Below, piece after piece: positions 42,503 to 52,369 of a DNA stretch of 64,000 nt (positions are counted from its first letter, which is position 1; every line of letters starts with the position of its first letter). A program made the position numbers and the translations under genes. Location of the stretch: the NCBI GenBank assembly GCA_946415475.1, contig CAMKSQ010000002.1, forward strand, positions 62,001-126,000, written 5' to 3'. Source of the stretch: an uncultured Bacteroidales bacterium. Lineage in GTDB: Bacteria; Bacteroidota; Bacteroidia; Bacteroidales; UBA932. The notes below the pieces were generated by a model, which saw only the letters and a program-made list of their open reading frames with translations, had not been told where the DNA came from and did not search any database.

Positions 42503-42883
42503 TTATTCGCCGATATTAGCCTTATAACCAGCAGCGTCCATCAGGGCGTCCAGCTCGGAAGGCAGAGACATTTCCACCTTGATAATCCAGGCGCCGTAAG
42601 CGTCCTCGTTCACCTTTTCGGGAGCGTCTTCCAGTTCGCCGTTCACCAGCACCACCGTGCCGGAAACCGGGCTGATGAGCTCGGAGGAGGCCTTTACGCT
42701 CTCCAGGGCACCGAACTCTTCACCGGCGATGACATCGTCCCCTTCCTCGGGCATGTCCACATACGTGATGTCACCCATTTCCTTCTGGGCGAAATCCGTT
42801 ACGCCAATATAGGCAATGTTACCTTCTACCTTTACCCACTCATGGGACTCGGAATACTTGAGGCCTTCGATAATCTTAGACAT
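42503..42883 (-). CDS. gcvH: Glycine cleavage system H protein
   Basis: 126 residues, the normal length. The lipoyl domain is complete, with the modified lysine in GALESVKASSELISPVSG. It carries the aminomethyl group between P and T proteins. It lies 8 bases after gcvT and one base before gcvPA. No lipoate ligase or lipoyl synthase is in the window. Confidence 0.97.
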   Translation of the reverse strand: MSKIIEGLKYSESHEWVKVEGNIAYIGVTDFAQKEMGDITYVDMPEEGDDVIAGEEFGALESVKASSELISPVSGTVVLVNGELEDAPEKVNEDAYGAWIIKVEMSLPSELDALMDAAGYKANIGE

Positions 42884-42891
42884 AATCGTTG

Positions 42892-43986
42892 TTATTTTTT
42901 GTAGTTAGTTTGATAAAATCTCTTTTTGACCACCTTGCCGGGGAACACTTTCTTGCGGATACCGATGCAAAGGGGCGTATCCAGGGCGGCAAAGTCTTTA
43001 TTGACCAGGGCAAAGCAAATACTCTTGTCCAGGGAAATGGAATGATAGCCGGTGGTGACTACGCCCACTTCCTCCCCTTCCGGGGTTAACACGGGATAAC
43101 CCGCGCGCGGAATGGCTTTGTCTTCAATCTCGATGCCCACCAGTTTGCGGGCGAGATTACCGGCCTTCTGGTCCAGCAGGGCTTCCTTGCCGATAAAGTC
43201 TTTCTCGTACTTGCAGAACATGCCCAGACCCGCCATCACGGGGCTGATTTCCGGGCTGAGTTCGTCTCCGTACAGCGGCAGGCCGGCCTCGAAGCGCAGG
43301 GTGTCACGGCAACCCAGGCCGCAGGGCTGTACGCCCGCCTTGAGCAGCTTGTCCCAGATTTCCACCGTGTTCTCGTTGGTGGTGTACAGTTCGAATCCAT
43401 CCTCACCGGTGTAGCCGGTACGGCTCAGGATGAGGCGCTCCCCGTTGTATTCTACGTCGCAGAAGGTGTAGAAAGACAGGTCCGCCGCTTCCTTGTAGCC
43501 CAGCACCTCGATGATGGTTTTCTCTGCCTCAGGGCCCTGTACGGCGATTTGGCCGATACGCGGCGATGCGTTGTCCAGCTTTACGTCAAAGGCCTTGGCC
43601 TGTTCCTGGATCCATGCAAAATCCTTGTCGATGTTGGCGGCATTCACCACCAGCAGGAAATGGTCCGCCAGGAACTCCCGGTATACCAGAAGGTCATCCA
43701 CGGTGCCGCCGTCCGGGTAGCACATCATGCCATACAGCACCTTGCCGGGCTCAAAGCCCCGGATGTCGTTGGTGAAGATGTAATTGATAAAAGCCTCCGC
43801 CTGGGGTCCTTTCACAAAGATTTCACCCATGTGGGACACGTCGAACATGCCCACGTGCTGCCGCACGGCATTGTGTTCTATGGTGATGGAACTGTACTGG
43901 ATGGGCATCATATAGCCCGCGAAGGGGCTCATCTTGGCACCCAGTGCCACGTGAGCGTCGTACAGACAGGTTTTGAGTTCTTCCAT
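42892..43986 (-). CDS. gcvT: Glycine cleavage system T protein (aminomethyltransferase)
   Basis: 364 residues. Tetrahydrofolate-dependent enzyme releasing ammonia and 5,10-methylene-THF. Motifs: FDVSHMGEIFVKGPQAEAF near the N-terminus, ILSRTGYTGEDGFELY in the middle and the C-terminal VTSGGYSPS-equivalent VVTTGYHSISL. It starts 2 bases after the arginase-fold gene, so no room is left for a glycine riboswitch directly before it. Confidence 0.96.
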   Translation of the reverse strand: MEELKTCLYDAHVALGAKMSPFAGYMMPIQYSSITIEHNAVRQHVGMFDVSHMGEIFVKGPQAEAFINYIFTNDIRGFEPGKVLYGMMCYPDGGTVDDLLVYREFLADHFLLVVNAANIDKDFAWIQEQAKAFDVKLDNASPRIGQIAVQGPEAEKTIIEVLGYKEAADLSFYTFCDVEYNGERLILSRTGYTGEDGFELYTTNENTVEIWDKLLKAGVQPCGLGCRDTLRFEAGLPLYGDELSPEISPVMAGLGMFCKYEKDFIGKEALLDQKAGNLARKLVGIEIEDKAIPRAGYPVLTPEGEEVGVVTTGYHSISLDKSICFALVNKDFAALDTPLCIGIRKKVFPGKVVKKRFYQTNYKK

Positions 43987-43988
43987 AC

Positions 43989-44672
43989 TTATAAGTGGTT
44001 AATTATGTGTTTATAAAGTACTTTGTTTGTTTCACAGTTGATGCGGAGGTCTTCCGGGCTGCCGCCCTTGGACGGCGATATTTCCCCGCAAATATCCACG
44101 GCCACCACCGTGGCGGTTTCCAGGATGCGCGTGAGCAAGTCTTTCACCTGCTCCAGCGTATGGGTGCCCTGGGACCAATCCGTACGGGCCCAGTCCCGGT
44201 CCAGGATATCCTTGTCCAACGACACGTATAGCCGCTCTCCCCTCCTTTGCTCCAGCCAGCCTTCCGGCAGGGTTTCCGGACAGCCCTCCGGGCCGATGGT
44301 GACCACGCTCCGCAGCTGCGGATTCTCCACCTGCATGGCCTTAACCCAACTGCCACAGCTGAGCACTCCGCCAAAGGCCGGTTCCTGGTTGTCCGGATGG
44401 TTGTCCAGCAGCACCAGGTGGAACGGCTCCGTTTCCCGGAGAGCCAGCAGGTGACTCATATAATGGTAATCCCCGCTGTCGATAAAACGCAGCCGCGGGA
44501 GTTCCGCCGGTAAACCCTCATTGATCTCCTTTTGTGCGTCACAGTAACAGCAGGTACCCTCCAGCTGGGTGAAGTCCCTGTAAACGAGCCCTTCCCCAGC
44601 CTGCTCCTGCAGCCAGGGCAGGAAACCCTGGGCCGCATAAGTACCGCTGAAATCCGTGACTAATACGCTCAT
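43989..44672 (-). CDS. Arginase/ureohydrolase-fold protein
   Basis: 227 residues. The order of metal-ligand motifs follows the arginase superfamily in diverged form: DSGDYHYMSHL in place of GGDHS, LLDNHPDNQ in place of DAHxD, and YVSLDKDILDRDW in place of SxDxDxxDP. These would hold a binuclear Mn2+ or similar centre. The substrate is unknown, and residues for guanidino recognition cannot be confirmed. It overlaps the upstream TrkA/RyR-like gene by 4 bases and precedes gcvT by 2 bases, so it is embedded in the glycine cleavage operon. A C-N hydrolase acting on a small metabolite is a reasonable guess only. Confidence 0.7.
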   Translation of the reverse strand: MSVLVTDFSGTYAAQGFLPWLQEQAGEGLVYRDFTQLEGTCCYCDAQKEINEGLPAELPRLRFIDSGDYHYMSHLLALRETEPFHLVLLDNHPDNQEPAFGGVLSCGSWVKAMQVENPQLRSVVTIGPEGCPETLPEGWLEQRRGERLYVSLDKDILDRDWARTDWSQGTHTLEQVKDLLTRILETATVVAVDICGEISPSKGGSPEDLRINCETNKVLYKHIINHL

Positions 44673-46678
44673 TTTCCCATTTCCTCCGCGGCAAAGGTAA
44701 GCGCAATGCGCGTAGCCGTGCGAACTTCCGCCTGTTCTTCCTCCGACAAATCCGTATAGGACAGCATGCCGGGCAGCCTGCGGTTGAGTTCATCGGTTTC
44801 CGTGCCCAGGATATAGCCCTGAACCGCCAGGGCATTCACCCAATACTGCTGCATGGAGGCGGCCAGAACGGGCAGCATGGGGTCATTCTCCGCCGGGATG
44901 CGCCCGCCGGCCAGGGCGTACAAGGTACGGGAATACAGGCAGGCGTCAATGTCGATAAGCTGACGGCGGTGCAGTTCCCGCTGGTTGGCCAGGGCGACGC
45001 CCGGCTGGAAGCGGATGCGCTCACTGCGGGCGTCCCAGCTTTCCGGCTGCACGCCGGTTATCCGGCCGGCCACTTCACGGTAGCGGACGGACTCGGCCTT
45101 GAGTCCGTGACCGGTTACTACGTCCAGGTTCCACACCTTGGACGGGAGGCCGAAGGGATGGATAACCGACACGCCTTCCGGGCAGAAACTGCGGTTATAG
45201 TATTGAATCATGCCGGGAAGCTGCGAGTCCTCCACCGATGCCTTGACCAGGATTTTCAGGCGGGAAAGGTCCTTGCCGAAACGCGCGGCATCCTGCAGCA
45301 TGCGAACGGCGATTTCTACGTTCAGGTGGCCGTCATCGACAGATACGACCACGTAATTGAGGGTGGGCAGTTGCATGGAAAAGTCCAGCCAGAAGCGCTC
45401 CGAGCCTGTATGCTGCTCACTCCAGGTGACGTTGGCGTCATAACGGAACGCCGGTGTGCGGCTTAGGAATTCTCCCTTGAGATGCTCTATCTGAGGGTCT
45501 GCAATCCAATAATTGTTTTGCATGGGCGTCAGGTCCGGCCCCACGAAAGAACCGAATTCATGGATAAAGCGCAGGGCCTCCTGGCCGGTGGCGCCAAAGC
45601 CTACGATGAGGGCGTTGAACCCCTCTGACACGTAGCCCAGGGAATTTCCGCCGGCATCGCGGACCAGCGAGGCCACATTGACGGGCATGAGATCAGGTTC
45701 CTGCCGCTTCACCTGGGTAAAAACCAGTTCCTGCTTGTTCAGAAGCCGGATGCGGGGATGCACATTGGCGTACAACGCCGTATAGTTGTTGATATCCTGG
45801 TTATAGCAGAACACTTTGGCTTTCAAGGTGGACTGGGTTACCAGCAGCTGCAGGAAACGGAAGTTGTGGTCCTCATTGTCCGAAAGGATATATACGCAGG
45901 AGTTTTCTCGCTGCAGCAGTTTGTCCAAATAAGGCATGCTGATAGCCTCTGCCAGGGTGCTCTCACAGGAGGGGGCTGGCAACTGGCCGCGGATGAACAT
46001 GAAGTGGTCGTAGCCCAGGATGTCCGCCAGGTTGCGTTCCGTGCGACGGGAGAACATGGCATGCAGCACCTCCCCGATGGAGAGTTCCCCGCCCACTTTC
46101 TCCGACGGATCCGGGAAATGGATAAACAGGAGTTCGTCCTCCGGGGCGTTTTCCCGGATGCTCCGGGCCAGAATGCGTGCGCTGGCGGTATCGCCCAGGA
46201 AAATATGCAGCTTCCGTTGTCCGCGGGATGACATAAATCCTTGCATCCGAAGACGGATGGCATCCTTAAACCCACGAGGGGCGATGAGGAAAAACAGCGA
46301 AATGGTGAACAGGATGGCCAGGATGAACACCGTAATGTAGGAAAGCAGCAGGAGCGGCTCACGGAACACCACGGCCGCGATGATATCGTCAAAGACGACG
46401 GTATGGCCGATGAACATCTCCAGCGAGGCCAGCGATGAAATGAGCACCAGTTGGATCCAGTTGCCGTCCGTTACGGTATGGGACGAGCGCGCCAGCATGA
46501 TGACGTGGATGCAGGTGCCGGCCAGCAGAATGAGGGTGAACACCGACAGAAGCGTCCAGCGTTTCCCCTGCCGGAGCAGACGCACCATCATGGCGACGAA
46601 CAGGCCGGCGAAAAGGAGAAGGCCGATAGCCCAGGCTATCATGGTGGGAACCGAAACAGGGAAATCTGGTGCGTGCAT
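44669..46678 (-). CDS. Membrane protein with TrkA-type nucleotide-binding domains and RyR-like C-terminus
   Basis: 669 residues. Four hydrophobic helices lie in residues about 10-135, then a Rossmann-like region starts at KLHIFLGDTASARILARSIR. A second follows at NALIVGFGATGQEALRFIHE, as in TrkA/RCK domains. The last 80 residues (QYWVNALAVQGYILGTETDE, then RRLPGMLSYTDLSEEEQ) resemble the RyR domain. Ion-channel or transporter gating by a nucleotide is suggested by architecture but unproven. A TATCTTTG box (46712-46705) precedes the gene. It heads a probable six-gene unit that continues through the glycine cleavage genes. Confidence 0.7.
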   Translation of the reverse strand: MHAPDFPVSVPTMIAWAIGLLLFAGLFVAMMVRLLRQGKRWTLLSVFTLILLAGTCIHVIMLARSSHTVTDGNWIQLVLISSLASLEMFIGHTVVFDDIIAAVVFREPLLLLSYITVFILAILFTISLFFLIAPRGFKDAIRLRMQGFMSSRGQRKLHIFLGDTASARILARSIRENAPEDELLFIHFPDPSEKVGGELSIGEVLHAMFSRRTERNLADILGYDHFMFIRGQLPAPSCESTLAEAISMPYLDKLLQRENSCVYILSDNEDHNFRFLQLLVTQSTLKAKVFCYNQDINNYTALYANVHPRIRLLNKQELVFTQVKRQEPDLMPVNVASLVRDAGGNSLGYVSEGFNALIVGFGATGQEALRFIHEFGSFVGPDLTPMQNNYWIADPQIEHLKGEFLSRTPAFRYDANVTWSEQHTGSERFWLDFSMQLPTLNYVVVSVDDGHLNVEIAVRMLQDAARFGKDLSRLKILVKASVEDSQLPGMIQYYNRSFCPEGVSVIHPFGLPSKVWNLDVVTGHGLKAESVRYREVAGRITGVQPESWDARSERIRFQPGVALANQRELHRRQLIDIDACLYSRTLYALAGGRIPAENDPMLPVLAASMQQYWVNALAVQGYILGTETDELNRRLPGMLSYTDLSEEEQAEVRTATRIALTFAAEEMGK

Positions 46679-46739
46679 AACTTACATCCGTTTATCTGTA
46701 TCTACAAAGATAAAACTTTTTTTCGACAAAAAAGAACGT

Positions 46740-46747
46740 TATCTTTG
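46740..46747 (+). promoter_or_regulatory. -7 box of obgE
   Basis: TATCTTTG, ending 8 bases before the ATG. Upstream -33 sequence is only TTTCG-like. Confidence 0.5.
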
Positions 46748-46755
46748 CAACAATT

Positions 46756-47748
46756 ATGGCAGAAAGCAACTTTATCGACTATGTCCGGATTTTCTGTGCC
46801 AGCGGGCACGGAGGAGCCGGCAGCGCCCACCTTCACCGGGCCAAATATGTACCCAAGGGCGGACCGGACGGCGGCGACGGCGGCCGTGGCGGCCACATCA
46901 TCCTCAAGGTGAATCCGCAGCTGTGGACCCTTATCCATTTGCGCTACCGCAAAGTAGTGCGGGCGGATAACGGCGGCAACGGCGCAGAAGCCCTCAAACG
47001 GGGCAAGAACGGGGCCGATATCATCCTGGAAGTCCCTCAGGGCGTGGTGGTTAAAGACGCGGAAACCGAAGAAGTCATCACCGAACTGGTGGAGAAGGAT
47101 CAGGAGTACATCCTGTGCCAGGGCGGCAAGGGCGGCTGGGGCAACGACCACTTCAAGAGTCCCACCAACCAGACCCCGCGTTACGCCCAGCCCGGCGAGG
47201 AAGGCCAGGAAGGCTGGTTCATCCTGGAACTCAAGGTCCTTGCCGATGTAGGTCTGGTGGGCTTCCCCAACGCCGGCAAGAGCACCCTGCTGGCCGCCAT
47301 CACATCGGCCAAACCCAAAATCGCCAATTATGCGTTCACAACGCTGGAGCCCAACCTGGGGATTGTGCGCTACTTCGACGACCGTTCCTTCGTGATGGCG
47401 GACATTCCCGGCATCATCGAGGGCGCGCACGAGGGAAAAGGCATCGGCATGCGCTTCCTGCGCCATATCGAGCGCAACTCCGTGCTGCTGTTCATGGTGG
47501 CGGCGGATGAGCCGGATGTCACCAAGGGGTACAAGATCCTGCTGAAAGAACTGGAGGAATACAATCCGGAACTGCTGGTGAAAGACCGCGTGCTGGCCGT
47601 TACCAAGACGGACCTCATCGACGAAAAACAGCGGGCCAAGATTGAAAAGAAACTGCCGGCAGACCTGCCTCACGTTTTTATCTCGTCCGTCGCCCAAACC
47701 GGTCTGAATGAACTGAAAGAACTGCTCTGGAAGGCCCTCAATCCATGA
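46756..47748 (+). CDS. obgE: Obg family GTPase
   Basis: 330 residues. Residues 1-160 are the glycine-rich Obg fold ([20 protein letters not shown]). The GTPase domain follows with G1 [13 protein letters not shown]3 [15 protein letters not shown] and G4 TKTDL. ObgE acts in ribosome (50S) assembly and stress response. The C-terminal Obg extension is absent, common in this phylum. The start ATG lies 8 bases after the -7 box, giving a short leader. It overlaps the PAP2 gene by 4 bases. Confidence 0.96.
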   Translation: MAESNFIDYVRIFCASGHGGAGSAHLHRAKYVPKGGPDGGDGGRGGHIILKVNPQLWTLIHLRYRKVVRADNGGNGAEALKRGKNGADIILEVPQGVVVKDAETEEVITELVEKDQEYILCQGGKGGWGNDHFKSPTNQTPRYAQPGEEGQEGWFILELKVLADVGLVGFPNAGKSTLLAAITSAKPKIANYAFTTLEPNLGIVRYFDDRSFVMADIPGIIEGAHEGKGIGMRFLRHIERNSVLLFMVAADEPDVTKGYKILLKELEEYNPELLVKDRVLAVTKTDLIDEKQRAKIEKKLPADLPHVFISSVAQTGLNELKELLWKALNP

Positions 47749-48335
47749 CCCTGGACCGACTCATACAATGGGACCAGCAGGCCACCCTGTGGTTGAACAA
47801 CCTGGGGAATGCCACCTGGGACCCCTTCTGGCTCATGCTGTCGGATATCAAGTTCTGGTATCCGGCGTATCTCATCCTGATTGTTTTCCTGATTAAGGAA
47901 CTGGGCTGGAAGAAGGGTCTGGTCGTAGTGCTGTCCGCCATTTGCATGGTGGTGTTCGTCGACCAAAGCTGTAACGTCGTCAAGGCGGGCGTAGGACGGT
48001 TGCGCCCCTGCTACAATTCCTGGATGATTTCCAACGGATTGCGGCTCCCCTACGGCATCGTCGGTCATCTGTTCGGCTTTTTCAGCGGGCATGCGGCCAA
48101 TACCTTCGGCCTGGCCAGCTGCTCCTACCTGGGCTTCCGGCTCAACAATCCGGACAAGAAGTACCGTATCTATGGGATTGGCGTATTTATCTGGTCCACG
48201 CTTGTGGCCAACAGCCGCATCGTGATGGGCGCCCATTTCCTGGGCGACATCGTCGTAGGTGCATGCTACGGGACGGCGGTGGGCACGGCCCTCGCCTTCC
48301 TGGCGCATTACATCATCGTTAAAGCGAAGCTATAA
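47745..48335 (+). CDS. PAP2 family phosphatase
   Basis: 196 residues, five or six membrane helices. The three PAP2 signature motifs are present: [10 protein letters not shown] (KxxxxxxRP), FFSGHAAN (PSGH-like) and [12 protein letters not shown] (SRxxxxxHxxxD). The active site faces the periplasm. Likely substrates are undecaprenyl pyrophosphate or lipid A phosphates (LpxE/LpxF-like); sequence alone does not decide. It is coupled to obgE by a 4-base overlap and overlaps the convergent murF by 17 bases. Confidence 0.9.
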   Translation: MTLDRLIQWDQQATLWLNNLGNATWDPFWLMLSDIKFWYPAYLILIVFLIKELGWKKGLVVVLSAICMVVFVDQSCNVVKAGVGRLRPCYNSWMISNGLRLPYGIVGHLFGFFSGHAANTFGLASCSYLGFRLNNPDKKYRIYGIGVFIWSTLVANSRIVMGAHFLGDIVVGACYGTAVGTALAFLAHYIIVKAKL

Positions 48336-49584
48336 CCTTTTCCATCCGGGTGCTGCGGGAGCCTTTTACCAGCACCACACAGTCCTGTAACGGGTGGGCC
48401 TGCAGATAGGCCGCCAGTTCATCCGACGTAGCGAAAGCCTGGATACCGGAGCCGGCGGCGGCCTGGATGAACTCCTCTCCTACCAGATACGCTTCCGTGC
48501 CCTTGAGGCGCGCTACCACCTTGCGGTGTTCCTCTTCGGACTCGGCGCCCAGCTCACGCATGGCGCCCAGCAGGGCCACTTTGCGGCCTTCCACCAGGGC
48601 CAGGTTATCCAGGGCCACAGCCATGGAAGACGGGTTGGCGTTGTAGGCATCGACAATGAGCGTATTCTTTTCTGTTTTAACCAGTTGCGAGCGGTTATTG
48701 GAAGGAACGTATGAAGCGATGGCTTCGATGGCATCCTTGCGCGGAACGCCAAAGAACCAGCCAATCTTGAGGGCGGCCAGGATGTTGGCGGCGTTGTACG
48801 CACCTACCAGGTGAGTTTCCAGCAGGCAGTCCGGGAATTCCATCCTCAGGAAAGGATGCGCGGGCGATGAAGGCAATACGGTTACGTCCTTCATGCCGTA
48901 GGCGATGCAGCTGAGTTCCCGCTCCCACAACATCTCCTGCAGGACGGCATCGTCCCCGTTGGCGAAGGCAATTCCGTCGTGCGCTTTCAGATAGTCGTAC
49001 AGCAGACCCTTGGCGTGCTTGACGCCTTCGTAGCTGCCGAAGCCCTCCAGATGCGCCTTGCCCACATTGGTGATAAGGCCGTGCGTCGGCTGGGAAACGG
49101 CGAGCAGCGGCTTCAGGTCCTCCGGATGGCTGGCTCCCATCTCAATAATGGCGATCTGGGCGTCTTCCCCGATCTTGAGGACGCTCAGCGGAACGCCGAT
49201 GTCGTTGTTCAGGTTGCCTTCTGTGGCCACCACGCGGTACTTGGCAGCCAGGACGCTGCGGATCAGCTCCTTGGTGGTGGTTTTTCCGTTGGTTCCGGTA
49301 AGGCCAATCACCGGGATGTCCAGCTGCTGCCGATGGTAAGCGCCCAGCGCCTGCAGCGCGGCCAGCGTGTCAGGCACCTTGAAAAGGCGCGGGTCATCGG
49401 CCTCCACCGTGTCGTTGACCACAGCACAGCAGGCGCCTTGCTCCAAGGCCTGCAGCGCAAAGGCGTTGCCGTCGAAATTCTCCCCTTTCAGGGCCACGAA
49501 GAGTTGGTTTTCCCGAATGGTACGGGTGTCTGTATTCACGCCTGCGCTGTGCAGGAAAATGTCATATAATTTGCTGATACTCAT
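48319..49584 (-). CDS. murF: UDP-N-acetylmuramoyl-tripeptide-D-alanyl-D-alanine ligase (MurF)
   Basis: 421 residues from the ATG at 49584 (MSISKLYDIFLHSAGVNTDT). The upstream in-frame codons are an interspersed repeat. Mur ligase motifs: ATP loop VIGLTGTNGKTTTKELIRSV, then EGNLNNDIGVPLSVL and the C-terminal VDAYNANPSSM, specific to MurF. It adds D-Ala-D-Ala to the cytoplasmic peptidoglycan precursor. It is followed in the other direction by dut at about 32 bases, with the repeat between them. Confidence 0.95.
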   Translation of the reverse strand: MSISKLYDIFLHSAGVNTDTRTIRENQLFVALKGENFDGNAFALQALEQGACCAVVNDTVEADDPRLFKVPDTLAALQALGAYHRQQLDIPVIGLTGTNGKTTTKELIRSVLAAKYRVVATEGNLNNDIGVPLSVLKIGEDAQIAIIEMGASHPEDLKPLLAVSQPTHGLITNVGKAHLEGFGSYEGVKHAKGLLYDYLKAHDGIAFANGDDAVLQEMLWERELSCIAYGMKDVTVLPSSPAHPFLRMEFPDCLLETHLVGAYNAANILAALKIGWFFGVPRKDAIEAIASYVPSNNRSQLVKTEKNTLIVDAYNANPSSMAVALDNLALVEGRKVALLGAMRELGAESEEEHRKVVARLKGTEAYLVGEEFIQAAAGSGIQAFATSDELAAYLQAHPLQDCVVLVKGSRSTRMEKVIASL

Positions 49585-49585
49585 A

Positions 49586-49612
49586 AGATTCTTCACTTCG
49601 TTCAGAATGACA
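49586..49612. repeat. Interspersed repeat, family A copy 3, between dut and murF
   Basis: AGATTCTTCACTTCGTTCAG followed by AATGACA, close to 11969-11995. It occupies almost the whole gap between murF and dut. Confidence 0.7.
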
Positions 49613-49616
49613 GGGG

Positions 49617-50048
49617 CTATTTTCCGGTGCTGCCGAAGCCGCCGGCTCCGCGGCTGGTTTCGTCCAGAACTTCCACCTGCTCCCATTCCACCTGCTCGTG
49701 ACGGGCAATCACCATCTGGGCGATGCGTTCCCCCGGTACGATCTCGAAGGGCTCCTGGCTCAGGTTCACCAGGATGACGCACACTTCCCCGCGGTAATCC
49801 GCATCCACCGTACCGGGTGTATTGAGGACGGTGATGCCGTGCTTGATGGCCAGGCCGCTGCGCGGGCGTACCTGCGCTTCATAGCCTTTGGGCAAGGCGA
49901 TAAACAGGCCTGTGGGGACCAGCGTGCGCTGCAGCGGCTGCAGCACCACCGGCTCTTTCAGGTTGGCTTTGAGGTCCATGCCCGCACTCTGCTCCGTGGC
50001 ATAGGCCGGGCAGGGATAAGGCGAACGGTTGACAATTTGTACCTTCAT
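49617..50048 (-). CDS. dut: dUTP diphosphatase
   Basis: 143 residues from the ATG at 50048; the frame upstream overlaps lptG. All five dUTPase motifs are seen: [38 protein letters not shown] and the C-terminal [11 protein letters not shown]. It hydrolyses dUTP to dUMP, protecting DNA from uracil. The ATG overlaps the stop of lptG by one base (TAATG), so the two are coupled. Transcription order is tgt, lptG, dut, murF. Confidence 0.96.
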   Translation of the reverse strand: MKVQIVNRSPYPCPAYATEQSAGMDLKANLKEPVVLQPLQRTLVPTGLFIALPKGYEAQVRPRSGLAIKHGITVLNTPGTVDADYRGEVCVILVNLSQEPFEIVPGERIAQMVIARHEQVEWEQVEVLDETSRGAGGFGSTGK

Positions 50049-51138
50049 TATTTGGGAGCTTTGATATACAGGACAATGGCGATGATGGTATACAGGTAGT
50101 TGGGCAGCCAGATGGCAATGCTGGCCGGCAACGTATCGGTAATCACGAACATTTCGCTGAACTGCATGAACAGGATGTAGGAGAAACCCAGTGCCGTTCC
50201 GGCGGCCAGGTTCCAGCCCATGCCGCCACGCTTTTTCTTGGTACACAGCGCCACGCCGATGATGGTGAGGATGAGGGCGCTGAAAGGCAGCGAATAGCGG
50301 TTGTTCTTCTCAATGAGCGACATGTTCACAGTGGCGTCTCCGCGCATTTTCTGCGTGGCAATGAGCTCGTCCAACTCCTTCTTGTTCAATTCCTGGATGG
50401 TGTAGCGGTTGCGGAAGAAATCGTCCCTGGTAAGGCTGATGACTGTGTCCAGCTGACGCCCGGAACGGATGTGGTCCCCCATGCCTTCGTCGTAGTCCCG
50501 GATGAACCAGTTGCGGAGTTTCCACACGCCCGTAACGGTATCATACTGAGCACTTTCCGCCGTCAGTTTGGATGTGAGACGGCCGGTGGAAAGGTCTTCC
50601 AGCGTGAAATTGTACGCCGTATTGTTGTAGGCGCTGAAACTCTCGATATACACAAAATGGTCGTCCTCCAGCTTGTAGTGCATGTCGTGCCCCATCTTCA
50701 CTTTTCTCCAGGGATTGTACTTCTGTTCAAACTGCACGCGCGTGGCGTTGGCATGGGGCAGTATCCACAGACTCAGCGTAAGGGACAGCATGGCAATGAT
50801 GGTGGCCGATACCAGATAAGGCACCATGAGCCTGTGATAACTGATTCCGCTGGAGAGCATGGCCACCACTTCCGAGTCCTGGGTCATCTTGGACGTAAAG
50901 AAAATCACCGTCAGGAACACGAACATGGGCGAATACTGGTTCACAAAATACGGGACAAAGTTGACATAGTAGTCAAAGACGATCTCCCGGATTGGGGCTT
51001 CCTTTCGCACGAAGTCCTCGATTTTCTCGCTGATATCGAAGATGACGATAATCAGGGACAGGAAAGCAATGGAGACGAAGAACGTCACCAGGAACTTCCG
51101 GATAATGTACCAGTCCAGTTTTTGGAGCCCTTGGAATC

Positions 51139-51142
<4 letters not shown>
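50048..51142 (-). CDS. lptG: LptG/LptF family permease (lipopolysaccharide export)
   Basis: 364 residues with six membrane helices, three at each end, flanking a periplasmic beta-jelly-roll (residues about 130-270). N-terminal [20 protein letters not shown] and [20 protein letters not shown] match the YjgP/YjgQ family. With LptF, LptB2 and LptC it pulls LPS out of the inner membrane. LptF and LptG are hard to distinguish by sequence; I use lptG because of the linkage with tgt seen in other Bacteroidales, with moderate confidence. It overlaps tgt by 4 bases. Confidence 0.85.
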
Positions 51143-52281
<1,139 letters not shown>

Positions 52282-52299
52282 CAATTCTTTTTTATACTG

Positions 52300-52328
52300 C
52301 AAAAATACGGAAAATATTTGTATTTTTG
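52300..52328. promoter_or_regulatory. Divergent -7 boxes for tgt (-) and the MFS gene (+)
   Basis: Minus strand TATTTTTG (52307-52300) and plus strand TATTTTTG (52321-52328). No convincing -33 TTG is seen for either. Confidence 0.5.
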
Positions 52329-52369
52329 TATGATTGAAAACCTTTGGACAAATAATAACACTTTATACT

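Noticed and set aside
43987..44040. Glycine riboswitch in front of gcvT
   Set aside because: Only two bases separate gcvT from the upstream gene, and the region is coding.
49585..49782. Longer N-terminus for MurF
   Set aside because: The extra codons translate an interspersed repeat and part of dut on another frame; the ATG at 49584 gives the normal MurF start.
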